Shown: positions 1 to 6,778 of the stretch, piece by piece
Position numbering within the stretch: the stretch's first letter is position 1
Layout of the letters: every line of letters starts with the position of its first letter
DNA from: Acidimicrobiia bacterium
GTDB taxonomy: Bacteria > Actinomycetota > Acidimicrobiia > IMCC26256 > PALSA-555
Reading direction: 5' to 3'
Length of the DNA: 12,817 nucleotides
Assembly: GCA_022865365.1 (NCBI GenBank)
Contig: JALHSW010000465.1
Span: 1 to 12,817, forward strand
Made by a program: the position numbers and the translations under genes
Notes under the pieces: model-generated
Told to the model about the DNA's origin: nothing
Databases searched by the model: none
The model's input: the letters and a program-made list of their open reading frames with translations, nothing else

Positions 1-134
1 TGAAACCGCTCCCCGAAGGCGATCGCTACCTCGGCTTCCTGTTCGCCCGCGCGTCGACCCCCGCCGAGGTCGAGGACGCACTGCGCACTGCCCATGCCTC
101 CCTCGCCATCTCCATCGACGGCGGCCGCGCGTAG
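1..134 (+). CDS. C-terminal fragment, probable ATP-grasp-type protein
   Basis: Only the last 43 codons are present; the frame is open from base 3 and stops at TAG 132-134. The visible tail reads RYLGFLFARASTPAEVEDAL followed by an Ala-rich helix and a short beta-like end. From memory this resembles the extreme C-terminus of ATP-grasp carboxylate-amine ligase or carboxylase-like enzymes, where a hydrophobic strand is followed by 'TPxEVExAL'. No catalytic residue is in view, so the family call is tentative. The gene lies 11 bases upstream of the radical SAM gene on the same strand, and the two may act in one pathway. The upstream part would be needed to settle its function. Confidence 0.5.
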   Translation, partial: KPLPEGDRYLGFLFARASTPAEVEDALRTAHASLAISIDGGRA

Positions 135-137
135 CCT
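132..137 (+). promoter_or_regulatory. Candidate -10 element for a leaderless radical SAM transcript
   Basis: TAGCCT matches the actinobacterial TANNNT -10 pattern and ends 8 bases before the ATG at 146. That spacing would put the transcription start at or near the start codon, giving a leaderless mRNA. The element includes the stop codon of the upstream gene. No clear -35 was seen. The sortase gene at the other end has a similar arrangement. Confidence 0.3.
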
Positions 138-145
138 GACGGGTG

Positions 146-1591
146 ATGCGCATCCTGCTGATCGCAACCTACGAGCTCGGCCACCAGCCGTTGCAGCTGG
201 CGGTGCCGGCCGCGCGCTTGCGCGCCCGAGGGCACGAGGTTCGCTGCCGCGATCTCCAGGTCGAGGAATGGGATCCCGAGCTCGTCGCGTGGTCCGACCG
301 CGTCGCCTTCTCCGTTCCGATGCACACCGCAACCCAGATCGCACGCCCGGCGATCGCGAGGGTGCGCACCGAGCGTCCCGGTCTGCCCATCGTGGCCTAC
401 GGCCTGTACGGCGAGATGCTCGAAGGCATCGCCGACCGTGTCCTCGCGGGCGAGACCGACGCGGCCCTCGTCGCCTGGGTCGAGGGTGTCGACGACAATG
501 TGATCGTCCACCTCGGTCGCGACGCCGCCGCGCCCGGCGCCCCGCTCCCCGCGCGTGATCTCCTGCCCGCACTCGACCGCTACGCGCACCTGATCGTCGA
601 CGGTGCAGAGCGGACGGTCGGGTACGTCGAGGCGAGCCACGGCTGCGCGCACCGTTGTCGACACTGCCCGGTCCCCGTCGTCTACGACGGTCGGATCCGC
701 ATCGTCGAGCATGATGCCGTCCTCGCCGACATCGCCCAGCAGGTCGACGCGGGGGCCCGTCACATCACCTTCGGCGACCCCGACTTCCTCAACGGGGTCC
801 ACCATTCGGTCCGCGTCGTACGAGCGATGCACGAGCGGTTCCCCGACATCACCTTCGATTGCACCGTGAAGGTCGAGCACGTGCTCCGCCACGACGATGT
901 CTGGGCCGAGTTCGCGGCGTCGGGGTGCCTGTTCGTCGTGTCGGCGTTCGAGAGCGTCGACGACACGACCCTCGCCAAGCTCGACAAGGGCCACACCGTG
1001 GCCGACATGAGCCGCTCGGTAGCGCTCCTGCGTGAGCACGGGATCGCAGTCCGCCCGTCGTGGATGCCGTTCACGCCGTGGACGACGCCCGACCACGTCC
1101 GCGAGCTGCTCGACTTCGTCGCCGAGCACGGCCTCGTCGGCAACGTCGATCCCGTGCACTACACGATCCGCCTGCTGCTCCCGCGCGGCTCGCTGCTCCT
1201 CGAACACCCCGACCTCTCCGAATGCCTCGACGCGTACGACGAGGCTCGGGGCTCGTACCAGTGGCACGCCGCCGATCCCGCGGTCGACGAGCTCCAGCAG
1301 CAGCTCGCGGCCCTGGTGGAAGCAGGCGTCGGCGCGGGTGACCCGATCCCTGTCGTCTACGACGCGGTCCGTGAGGCAGTGGGTCTGGCACCCAACGGCG
1401 TCGCGCCCACCGCGGCCGATGACGTGCCCCGCCTCACCGAATCCTGGTTCTGCTGCGCCGAGCCGACGGCGCTCCAGCTCGGCGCCGCACCAGCATCGGC
1501 CGTTCAGTCGGCGAGGAACTCCAGCTTGGTCGCCTTCCAGCCCGCCGCCTCGGTGCCCTCCATCGTGAAGAAGGCCGCGCCGCCCTCGTAG
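146..1591 (+). CDS. CCAEP-tail B12-binding-type radical SAM protein
   Basis: This 481-residue protein has an N-terminal Rossmann-like, cobalamin-binding-type region (about 1-125, starting MRILLIATYELGHQPLQLA) and then a radical SAM core. The cluster motif CAHRCRHC has cysteines at 167, 171 and 174 in the CxxxCxxC spacing that binds the SAM-coordinating [4Fe-4S] cluster. Near the C-terminus WFCCAEP (CCAEP at 436-440) matches the tail that defines the CUAEP/CCAEP-tail radical SAM (seleno)protein family; here both positions are Cys codons (TGC TGC). The substrate of that family is unknown to me. A GTG at 143 directly precedes the ATG and is an alternative start. About 41 residues follow CCAEP, and those from about 453 on are encoded over the convergent lipoprotein gene, so that tail is probably not conserved. 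Confidence 0.88.
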   Translation: MRILLIATYELGHQPLQLAVPAARLRARGHEVRCRDLQVEEWDPELVAWSDRVAFSVPMHTATQIARPAIARVRTERPGLPIVAYGLYGEMLEGIADRVLAGETDAALVAWVEGVDDNVIVHLGRDAAAPGAPLPARDLLPALDRYAHLIVDGAERTVGYVEASHGCAHRCRHCPVPVVYDGRIRIVEHDAVLADIAQQVDAGARHITFGDPDFLNGVHHSVRVVRAMHERFPDITFDCTVKVEHVLRHDDVWAEFAASGCLFVVSAFESVDDTTLAKLDKGHTVADMSRSVALLREHGIAVRPSWMPFTPWTTPDHVRELLDFVAEHGLVGNVDPVHYTIRLLLPRGSLLLEHPDLSECLDAYDEARGSYQWHAADPAVDELQQQLAALVEAGVGAGDPIPVVYDAVREAVGLAPNGVAPTAADDVPRLTESWFCCAEPTALQLGAAPASAVQSARNSSLVAFQPAASVPSIVKKAAPPS

Positions 1592-1965
1592 GAGAACGCG
1601 CAGACCGGCACGCCGGGATCCGACCGGTCGCAGCCCTGGAAGAGCCACGAGTTGCCGACGCCGCTGACCTGGAAGAGCCGGTCGATCACCGGGATGGTCG
1701 CGCATCGGCTCGCCGCAGCCCGGTCGTTCGCACCCCAAGCCGCGACGATTCCCTGCACTGCGTCCTCGGGAGTCGTGCAGATGATGCCGACGGTCGCCGG
1801 CGTGGTGTCGGGAATGGTCGAAGCGCCGAAGGTGGTCGTGGTGGTCGAGGAGCGCGTCGTCGACGAACCGGTCGTGCCGTCGGAGTCGTCGCTCCCGCTG
1901 CACGCCGCACCCACGAGCGCCACCGCGCAGACCGCCGCGGCGAGCATGGCCCTGCGTCGAGTCAC
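1504..1965 (-). CDS. Small secreted lipoprotein of unknown function
   Basis: The 153-residue product starts MTRRRAMLAAAVCAVALVG, a basic N-region plus hydrophobic core, with a probable lipidation Cys at residue 22 (VGAAC; a weak lipobox because -3 is Gly). A Ser/Thr/Asp-rich linker (about 23-55, including TTTTT) leads to a small domain with four further cysteines, which could form disulfides outside the cell. I do not recognise that domain. The GTG start overlaps the aconitase stop in the sequence GTGA, and GGAG sits about 6 bases upstream, so translation is probably coupled. The 3' end overlaps the convergent radical SAM gene by 88 bp. No function is assigned. Confidence 0.75.
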   Translation of the reverse strand: MTRRRAMLAAAVCAVALVGAACSGSDDSDGTTGSSTTRSSTTTTTFGASTIPDTTPATVGIICTTPEDAVQGIVAAWGANDRAAASRCATIPVIDRLFQVSGVGNSWLFQGCDRSDPGVPVCAFSYEGGAAFFTMEGTEAAGWKATKLEFLAD

Positions 1966-4262
1966 GATCGCTCCGCGCGGAGCACGTTCAATGCGGAGCC
2001 GGCGCGGAACCAGTGGATGTGCTCCTCCGACATCGTGTGGACGGTCTCGATCTGCTCAGTCTTGCCGTTCGAGTGCCGAATGACCACCGTGACCGGCTTG
2101 CCGGGCGCGAGGTCGACGAGACCGACGATCTCGATCTCGTCGTCGACGCGGATGCGCTCGTAGTCATCGGGATTCTTGAAGCTGAGTGCGAGCACCCCCT
2201 GCTTCTTGAGGTTCGCCTCGTGGATCCGCGCGAAGGATCGGACGATGATCGCCCGGGCGCCCATGAAGCGCGGCTCCATCGCCGCGTGCTCACGCGACGA
2301 CCCCTCGCCGTAGTTCTCGTCACCGATCGCGACCCACGCGATGCCGGCCTTCTTGTACTCCGACGCGAGTTCGGGCAAGGGCTTCACCGAACCGTCGCGC
2401 ACGTCGACCCCGGAGCCTGGTGCGTCGAGCGCGAACGCGTTGTTCGCTCCGATGAAGAGGTTCTTCGAGATGTTCGTGAGATGGCCACGGAAGCGGAGCC
2501 ACGGTCCTGCCGGCGAGATGTGGTCGGTCGTGCACTTGCCGACCGCCTTCATGAGGACCCGCAGACCGCGGTAGTCGTTGCCGTCCCAGGCCGGGAACGG
2601 CTCGAGCAGCTCGAGCCGTTCCGAGTCCGGATTCACCGCAACGGTCACTGTCGAGGGATCGTCGGCCGGCGCCACGAACCCGGACTTGCCGGGGTCGAAG
2701 CCCTTCGAGGGAAGCTGATCGGCGACCGGTGGCGCCAGCAGCAGCTCTGTCCCGTCATCGCCGACGAGCGGCTCCCGCACGAAGTCGTGGTCGAGGCGCC
2801 CGCTGAGCGCGAACGCCACGGTCGTCTCGGGCGACCCGATGAACGACAGCGTGGCGGCGTTCCCGTCGTTGCGCGCCGGGAAGTTGCGGTTGAACGACGA
2901 CACGATGGTGTTGACCTCGCCCTTGTCGATGTCGTCGCGCTTCCACTGTCCGATGCACGGGCCACACGCGTTCGCGAGGACGGTCGCACCGATCGCTTCG
3001 AGGTCATCGAGCAGCCCGTCGCGTTCGATCGTGGCGCGCACCTGCTCAGACCCGGGCGTGATGAGCAGCGGTGCCTTGACCTTCAGGCCCGCGGCCTTTG
3101 CCTGACGTGCGACGTGCGCGGCGCGCCCGATGTCCTCGTACGAGGAGTTGGTGCACGAGCCGACGAGCGCGTAGGAGATGTCGAGCGGGTATCCCTCTTC
3201 GATCGCCGCCTGCTTCACGTCGGAGATCGACCGATCGAGATCAGGCGTGTGGGGGCCGACGAGGTGCGGCTGGAGCTCGTCCAGATCGATGTCGATCACT
3301 CGGTCGAAGTACTCCTCGGGATCCGCCTCCACCTCGGGGTCACAGCGCAGGTGCTCGGCGATCCCGTCGGCCAGGTCGGCGATCTCTTCGCGCCGCGTCG
3401 CCTTGAGGTAGCGCGCGGTCTGCTCGTCGTACGGGAACAGCGAGCACGTTGCGCCGATCTCGGCACCCATGTTGCAGATCGTTGCCCGCCCGGTCGCCGA
3501 GATCGTGGCCGCGCCCGGACCGAAGTACTCGACGATCGCGCCCGTCCCGCCCTTCACGGTCAGGATGCCGGCGACCTTGAGGATCACGTCCTTCGCTGCC
3601 GCCCAGCCGGAAAGGTTCCCCGTGAGGTGCACGCCGATCAGCTTGGGGACGCGCGTATTGAACGGCCACCCCGCCATGACGTCGACCGCATCGGCACCGC
3701 CGACGCCGATCGCCACCGTGGCAAGCCCGCCGGCGTTCGGGGTGTGGCTGTCGGTGCCGAGCATCATCGCGCCGGGAAACGCGTACTGCTCGAGCACGAC
3801 CTGGTGGATGATCCCCGAACCAGGCTTCCAGAACCCGATCCCGTACTTTGCCGACACCGAGCGGAGGAAGTCATAGACCTCGGCGTTCGCGTCGATCGCG
3901 GTCTCGAGGTCGGTGTCCGCGCCGACGCGCGCTTGGATCAGGTGGTCGCAGTGGACCGTCGACGGGACCGCCACCGTCGGAAGGCCGGCCGTGATGAACT
4001 GCAGCAGCGCCATCTGCGCGGTCGCGTCCTGCATCGCGACACGATCGGGGCGGTAGTCGGAGTAGTCGACGCCTCGCTCGAGCCCGACCGTCTCGGGATC
4101 ATCCGCGTGGGCGATGAGCACCTTCTCCGCGAACGTGAGCGGGCGCCCGATTCGACGCTTCGCGACCCCCACGGCGGCGGGGTAGCGCGCGTACAGCGAC
4201 TCGACGAGCTCGACCGGCGTGGTGGGCCCGACCTGCGGCCCGATCGAGGTGGTCTCCGCCAT
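1962..4262 (-). CDS. acn: Aconitate hydratase, mitochondrial-type
   Basis: This 766-residue TCA-cycle enzyme interconverts citrate and isocitrate through cis-aconitate with a [4Fe-4S] cluster in the cytoplasm. Cluster cysteines are seen at 370 (GSCTNSSYEDIG) and at 433 and 436 (ACGPCIGQW). The C-terminal swivel domain carries GEGSSREHAAMEPRFMGARA, with the active-site Ser/Arg region near 655-657. The length, SCTNSSYED motif and N-terminus (RIGRPLTFAEKVLIAHADD) resemble mitochondrial aconitases more than the roughly 900-residue AcnA type. The frame is open further upstream, but the ATG at 4262 fits the family N-terminus and has CCGGAG about 10 bases before it. The gene is 58 bp downstream of the sulfite-oxidase-like gene and is coupled to the lipoprotein gene by a GTGA overlap. 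Confidence 0.97.
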   Translation of the reverse strand: MAETTSIGPQVGPTTPVELVESLYARYPAAVGVAKRRIGRPLTFAEKVLIAHADDPETVGLERGVDYSDYRPDRVAMQDATAQMALLQFITAGLPTVAVPSTVHCDHLIQARVGADTDLETAIDANAEVYDFLRSVSAKYGIGFWKPGSGIIHQVVLEQYAFPGAMMLGTDSHTPNAGGLATVAIGVGGADAVDVMAGWPFNTRVPKLIGVHLTGNLSGWAAAKDVILKVAGILTVKGGTGAIVEYFGPGAATISATGRATICNMGAEIGATCSLFPYDEQTARYLKATRREEIADLADGIAEHLRCDPEVEADPEEYFDRVIDIDLDELQPHLVGPHTPDLDRSISDVKQAAIEEGYPLDISYALVGSCTNSSYEDIGRAAHVARQAKAAGLKVKAPLLITPGSEQVRATIERDGLLDDLEAIGATVLANACGPCIGQWKRDDIDKGEVNTIVSSFNRNFPARNDGNAATLSFIGSPETTVAFALSGRLDHDFVREPLVGDDGTELLLAPPVADQLPSKGFDPGKSGFVAPADDPSTVTVAVNPDSERLELLEPFPAWDGNDYRGLRVLMKAVGKCTTDHISPAGPWLRFRGHLTNISKNLFIGANNAFALDAPGSGVDVRDGSVKPLPELASEYKKAGIAWVAIGDENYGEGSSREHAAMEPRFMGARAIIVRSFARIHEANLKKQGVLALSFKNPDDYERIRVDDEIEIVGLVDLAPGKPVTVVIRHSNGKTEQIETVHTMSEEHIHWFRAGSALNVLRAERS

Positions 4263-4320
4263 GGGGGACGTCTCCGGATCAACGAGAAGTATGCCCTCGC
4301 AATCTACCCGGCTGCTTCGC

Positions 4321-4932
4321 TCAATCTCCCCAGTAGCGCTGCTCGAGGAACGGTTTCGCGTCGTTGTGGTAGCCGTTGCGCTCCCAGAAGCCGGGCGCGT
4401 CCCCGATTCGCCATTCGAGGCCGCGGAGCCATTTGGCCGACTTCCAGAAGTAGCGCTTGGGCACCAGCAACCGCAGTGGCCCTCCGTGCTCGGCCGCGAG
4501 CGGTGCGCCGTCGTAGCCCGAAGCCAGCACGACGTCGTCGTCGAGCATGACCGCAAGGGGGACGTTCGCGGTGTAGTCACCCTCGGCGTGCGCGATGACG
4601 GTGTCGGCCGCCGGATCGACGTCGACCAGTGCCATCACGTCACGAAAGCGCACGCCGCTCCAGCGCGTGTCGAGCTTGGTCCACTTCGTGACGCAGTGGA
4701 TGTCGCACTCGACACTGGTCTCGGGCAACGCACGCAGCTCGTCCCACGAGAGCCGGCGCTCCTGAGCCACGGCGCCGAAGAGCCGGAGATCCCAAGTCGA
4801 GAGATCGCTGGCCGGCACGTCTCCGACGTGCAGGACGGGGAATCGATCGGTGAAGTACTGACCGGGAGGGAGCCGGTCCGGCGAGTATCCCCGCCGGAGG
4901 AGATCCTCGCGATTCCGATCGAAGAAGCCCAC
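4321..4932 (-). CDS. Sulfite-oxidase-like molybdopterin oxidoreductase, cytoplasmic
   Basis: The 203-residue product is a single oxidoreductase molybdopterin-binding domain. The signature ECDIHCVTKWTKLDTRWSGV contains Cys80, the residue expected to coordinate molybdenum in this superfamily. GYTANVPL-like (here DYTANVPL), AEHGGPLRLLVPKRYFWKSAKW and a C-terminal GFWERNGYHN are typical of the small stand-alone 'sulfite oxidase-like oxidoreductase' family in actinobacteria. No twin-arginine or Sec signal and no membrane segment is visible, so the protein is probably cytoplasmic, unlike MsrP/YedY. The physiological substrate is not known. Translation starts at GTG 4932 with only a weak Shine-Dalgarno. 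The gene follows the cyclophilin gene after 36 bp containing short GGTCTC repeats. Confidence 0.88.
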   Translation of the reverse strand: MGFFDRNREDLLRRGYSPDRLPPGQYFTDRFPVLHVGDVPASDLSTWDLRLFGAVAQERRLSWDELRALPETSVECDIHCVTKWTKLDTRWSGVRFRDVMALVDVDPAADTVIAHAEGDYTANVPLAVMLDDDVVLASGYDGAPLAAEHGGPLRLLVPKRYFWKSAKWLRGLEWRIGDAPGFWERNGYHNDAKPFLEQRYWGD

Positions 4933-4933
4933 T

Positions 4934-4955
4934 GGTCTCGGTCTGGGTCTCGGTC
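4934..4955. repeat. Short direct repeat between cyclophilin and oxidoreductase genes
   Basis: The 10-base unit GGTCTCGGTC occurs at 4934-4943 and again at 4946-4955, separated by TG, and related GTCGGTCT follows. It fills most of the 36-bp intergenic gap just upstream of the GTG start at 4932. It may simply be low-complexity drift; no function is proposed. Confidence 0.6.
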
Positions 4956-4968
4956 GCTCTCTGTCGGT

Positions 4969-5442
4969 CTATCGCTCGCGTTCCTCGACGACGACGGTCG
5001 CCATGACATCACCGACCGCAGTGGCCTGGGCGATCTCGACGCCTTCGGTGACGAAGCCGAACAGGTTGTAGTCCTTGCTCAGCTTGCGCGTGCAGTCGTC
5101 GATGCAGATGAAGAACTGCGAGCCGTTCGTGTTCGGGCCGGAGTTGGCCATCGCCACCGCGCCCACGACGTACTCGCCCTGGACCGGCTCGTCGGCGAAC
5201 TTGTATCCCGGTCCGCCGGTCCCGCTGCCCTGGGGGCATCCGCCCTGGACCACGAAATCGGGGACGACACGGTGGAACGTGAGTCCGTCGTAGTAGCCCT
5301 GGCGCGCGAGGCCGACGAAGTTGTTGACGGTGCTCGGCGCGAGCTGCGGATCGAGATCCATCACGATCGTGCCGCGGTTGGTGGTGATCGTGGTGCGATA
5401 GAGCTTGCTCTCGTCGGTCTGGGATTCGGGCTGCTGGGCCAT
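4969..5442 (-). CDS. Cyclophilin-type peptidyl-prolyl cis-trans isomerase
   Basis: The 157-residue protein is one complete cyclophilin domain that catalyses Xaa-Pro isomerisation. Active-site elements are seen in order: FHRVVPDFVVQGG (56-68, catalytic Arg58, Gln66), MANSGPNTNGSQFFI (98-112) and the LFGFVTEG strand near 127-134. There is no signal peptide or lipobox, so it is probably cytoplasmic. I chose ATG 5442 because GAAAGG lies 9 bases upstream. An in-frame ATG at 5463 overlaps the stop of the preceding TPR gene as ATGA but has no purine-rich site; it would add 7 residues. Its position directly after the ccm genes suggests co-transcription, although a role in cytochrome c maturation is not implied by the family. 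Confidence 0.95.
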   Translation of the reverse strand: MAQQPESQTDESKLYRTTITTNRGTIVMDLDPQLAPSTVNNFVGLARQGYYDGLTFHRVVPDFVVQGGCPQGSGTGGPGYKFADEPVQGEYVVGAVAMANSGPNTNGSQFFICIDDCTRKLSKDYNLFGFVTEGVEIAQATAVGDVMATVVVEERER

Positions 5443-5451
5443 CGGTGTGTG

Positions 5452-5457
5452 CCTTTC
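5452..5457 (-). promoter_or_regulatory. Ribosome binding site deciding the cyclophilin start
   Basis: GAAAGG on the minus strand is 9 bases before ATG 5442. The alternative ATG at 5463 lies upstream of this site and has no comparable sequence, so the internal ATG is preferred. Confidence 0.55.
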
Positions 5458-5459
5458 GA

Positions 5460-6320
5460 TCATTTGCCGGTCGGATTGCCGGTCGGATTGCCGGTTGGAC
5501 TGGTCGTCGTGGTGCCGGGCGGCTCCAAGGCTTTCGTCACGTCGGCGAGCAGCCGACGCGCCTGGGCCGCGAACGTACCGTTCGGTGAGGCCACGAGGTA
5601 CCGCTGGAGATCCTGCTGAGCACCCGCGAAGTCGCCGTATTCGTTCGCCCGGACGATCGCACGGAAGAAGCGGGCGTCGGGATACTCGGAATCGAGCTCG
5701 ATCGAACGGTCCAGCCGCTCCGCGGCCCGCTCCACCAGCAGCGCCGCGTCGGCCGCCGGCGCCTGACCCGCGGTGAGATACAGCAGGCGGCCGGACTGGG
5801 CGTACGCCGCGGCGTTGTCGGCATCCACGGCGATGACGGCATCGTACTGCTCGAGGGCGCCGGAGAGGTCGTCGTCGGCCTCGAGGAACCGGGCGAGCAG
5901 GAGCCGACTCGCCGCGTCGTCCGGGTTGGCCGCCACCGCGGCTTCGAGCCGCTTCCGCTGCGCCTCGGCCGACGGCGTGCGGTCGGTGGTCGCGTCCCTG
6001 TTGCCACTCGAAGTCTGTCCCGGCAGGCGTGCTCCGAGTGCGAGTGCGAGGGTCACGCCCGCGATCACGGCGAAGGCGACGATCGCGCCGATCACCAGAC
6101 CGCGTCGTTGCCACGACGTCGCCGGTGCGGTGGGTCTGGCGTCGACACCGTCACGCAAGTTTCGAATCATCGCCGCGGCACGCGCGGTGTAGTCGTCGTG
6201 GAGCGCACGATACGAGTCATCGTCGATGCCGCCGGCGGCGCACTCCGCCTCGAGATCGTCCAGCGACTTCAGGAGGAAGTCGCGCTCTGCCTCGAGCTGC
6301 TCGTGTGAGCGGTCGCTCAC
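5460..6320 (-). CDS. CcmI-like membrane-anchored TPR protein of cytochrome c biogenesis
   Basis: This 286-residue protein has an acidic helical N-terminus (about 5-58, ERDFLLKSLDDLEAE), a membrane helix (about 74-96, LVIGAIVAFAVIAGVTLALA) and a C-terminal region of TPR-like helix pairs (about 120-265, with AAVAANPDDAASRLLLARFL and ALEQYDAVIAVDADNAAAYA). In System I, CcmI/CycH binds the apocytochrome C-terminus through periplasmic TPRs and passes it to CcmF/H. Here a single helix would place the TPRs outside and the N-terminus inside. The N-terminal segment resembles that of actinobacterial CcmI-like TPR proteins. The GTG start at 6320 overlaps the ccmH stop as GTGA. The tail is made of PTGN repeats. 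Identification rests on operon position and architecture more than on a unique motif. Confidence 0.75.
   Translation of the reverse strand: MSDRSHEQLEAERDFLLKSLDDLEAECAAGGIDDDSYRALHDDYTARAAAMIRNLRDGVDARPTAPATSWQRRGLVIGAIVAFAVIAGVTLALALGARLPGQTSSGNRDATTDRTPSAEAQRKRLEAAVAANPDDAASRLLLARFLEADDDLSGALEQYDAVIAVDADNAAAYAQSGRLLYLTAGQAPAADAALLVERAAERLDRSIELDSEYPDARFFRAIVRANEYGDFAGAQQDLQRYLVASPNGTFAAQARRLLADVTKALEPPGTTTTSPTGNPTGNPTGK
5464..5499. repeat. Three tandem 12-bp repeats in the 3' end of the CcmI-like gene
   Basis: The unit TTGCCGGTCGGA is repeated three times with one mismatch in the third copy. On the minus strand it encodes the PTGN repeats that end the protein, two codons before its TGA. 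The 12-bp period keeps frame, so copy number could vary without disrupting the gene. Confidence 0.9.
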
Positions 6321-6778
6321 ACCTGATCCGATCGGCGAGTCTCGTCGACGAGATCCTCGTCGGCAGCCGTCGCGTGGAGCCGCGGTTCCCGACGCCACCG
6401 AGCGAGGGCCAGCGCGAGGCCGCCGGCACCCACCACCAGCACCACCACCGGGAGTCCCCACACGAGCACGCCGATACCAGTGCCCTCGGGCTTCAGGAGG
6501 ATCGACTCCCCGTAGCGATCGACGTACGCGCGGCGTACTTCCTCCTCGGTCTCGCCGGCCGCGAGCCGTCGTCGGAGATCGGCGCGAATGGCCCGCGCGC
6601 TGCTCGTCGACGAATCGGCCACGGAGAGACCCTCGCAGTCGGGACAGCGGAGCTCGGTTGCCAGGTCGCGCGCTCGCTCTCGTGGAGTCGCGCGGCCGCC
6701 GTCGGGCCACGCGGCCCAGACGAGCACGACGAGCACAACCACACCCAGTGCCGCCCACGGGAGGACGCGCCGGACCAT
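6317..6778 (-). CDS. ccmH: Cytochrome c maturation protein CcmH
   Basis: The 153-residue protein carries the CcmH signature LRCPDCEGLSVADS with redox cysteines at 45 and 48. An N-terminal hydrophobic helix (about 6-24) is followed by a three-helix thiol domain (GETEEEVRRAYVDRYGESIL) and a second membrane helix (about 102-127). CcmH reduces or binds the apocytochrome CXXCH cysteines outside the membrane and works with CcmG and CcmF. This is the short, CcmH-only form without the fused TPR part of E. coli CcmH; the TPR part is the separate next gene. ATG 6778 shares one base with the ccmG stop (TGATG). A TTG codon directly upstream could also be read as start. Confidence 0.95.
   Translation of the reverse strand: MVRRVLPWAALGVVVLVVLVWAAWPDGGRATPRERARDLATELRCPDCEGLSVADSSTSSARAIRADLRRRLAAGETEEEVRRAYVDRYGESILLKPEGTGIGVLVWGLPVVVLVVGAGGLALALARWRREPRLHATAADEDLVDETRRSDQV

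Noticed and set aside
1451..1456. Selenocysteine at the CCAEP motif
   Set aside because: Both codons are TGC; no TGA is read in frame, so this is the Cys form.
1504..1600. Bidirectional terminator between the convergent genes
   Set aside because: I found no clear GC-rich hairpin with a T tract; the region is coding on both strands.
26..1903. Long minus-strand open frame (625 codons) opposite the radical SAM gene
   Set aside because: It is antisense to a gene with clear motifs, its translation is Arg/His/Asp-rich without recognisable domains, and such mirror frames are expected in GC-rich DNA.
4263..4320. Promoter before aconitase
   Set aside because: TAGATT and CATACT look slightly like -10 elements, but neither has a matching -35 or good spacing, so no call was made.
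2013..4550. Plus-strand open frame of 845 codons opposite aconitase
   Set aside because: The opposite strand encodes a full aconitase with all cluster cysteines. This frame reads as low-complexity Arg/Asp/Val-rich sequence, an antisense shadow.
4263..4580. Upstream extension of the aconitase reading frame
   Set aside because: The added residues come from the sulfite-oxidase-like gene in another frame and are Arg/Ser/Thr-rich; ATG 4262 with CCGGAG matches the family N-terminus.
4219..5619. Plus-strand open frame of 466 codons across three minus-strand genes
   Set aside because: It crosses the junctions of aconitase, the sulfite-oxidase-like gene, cyclophilin and the TPR gene, all with strong family motifs.
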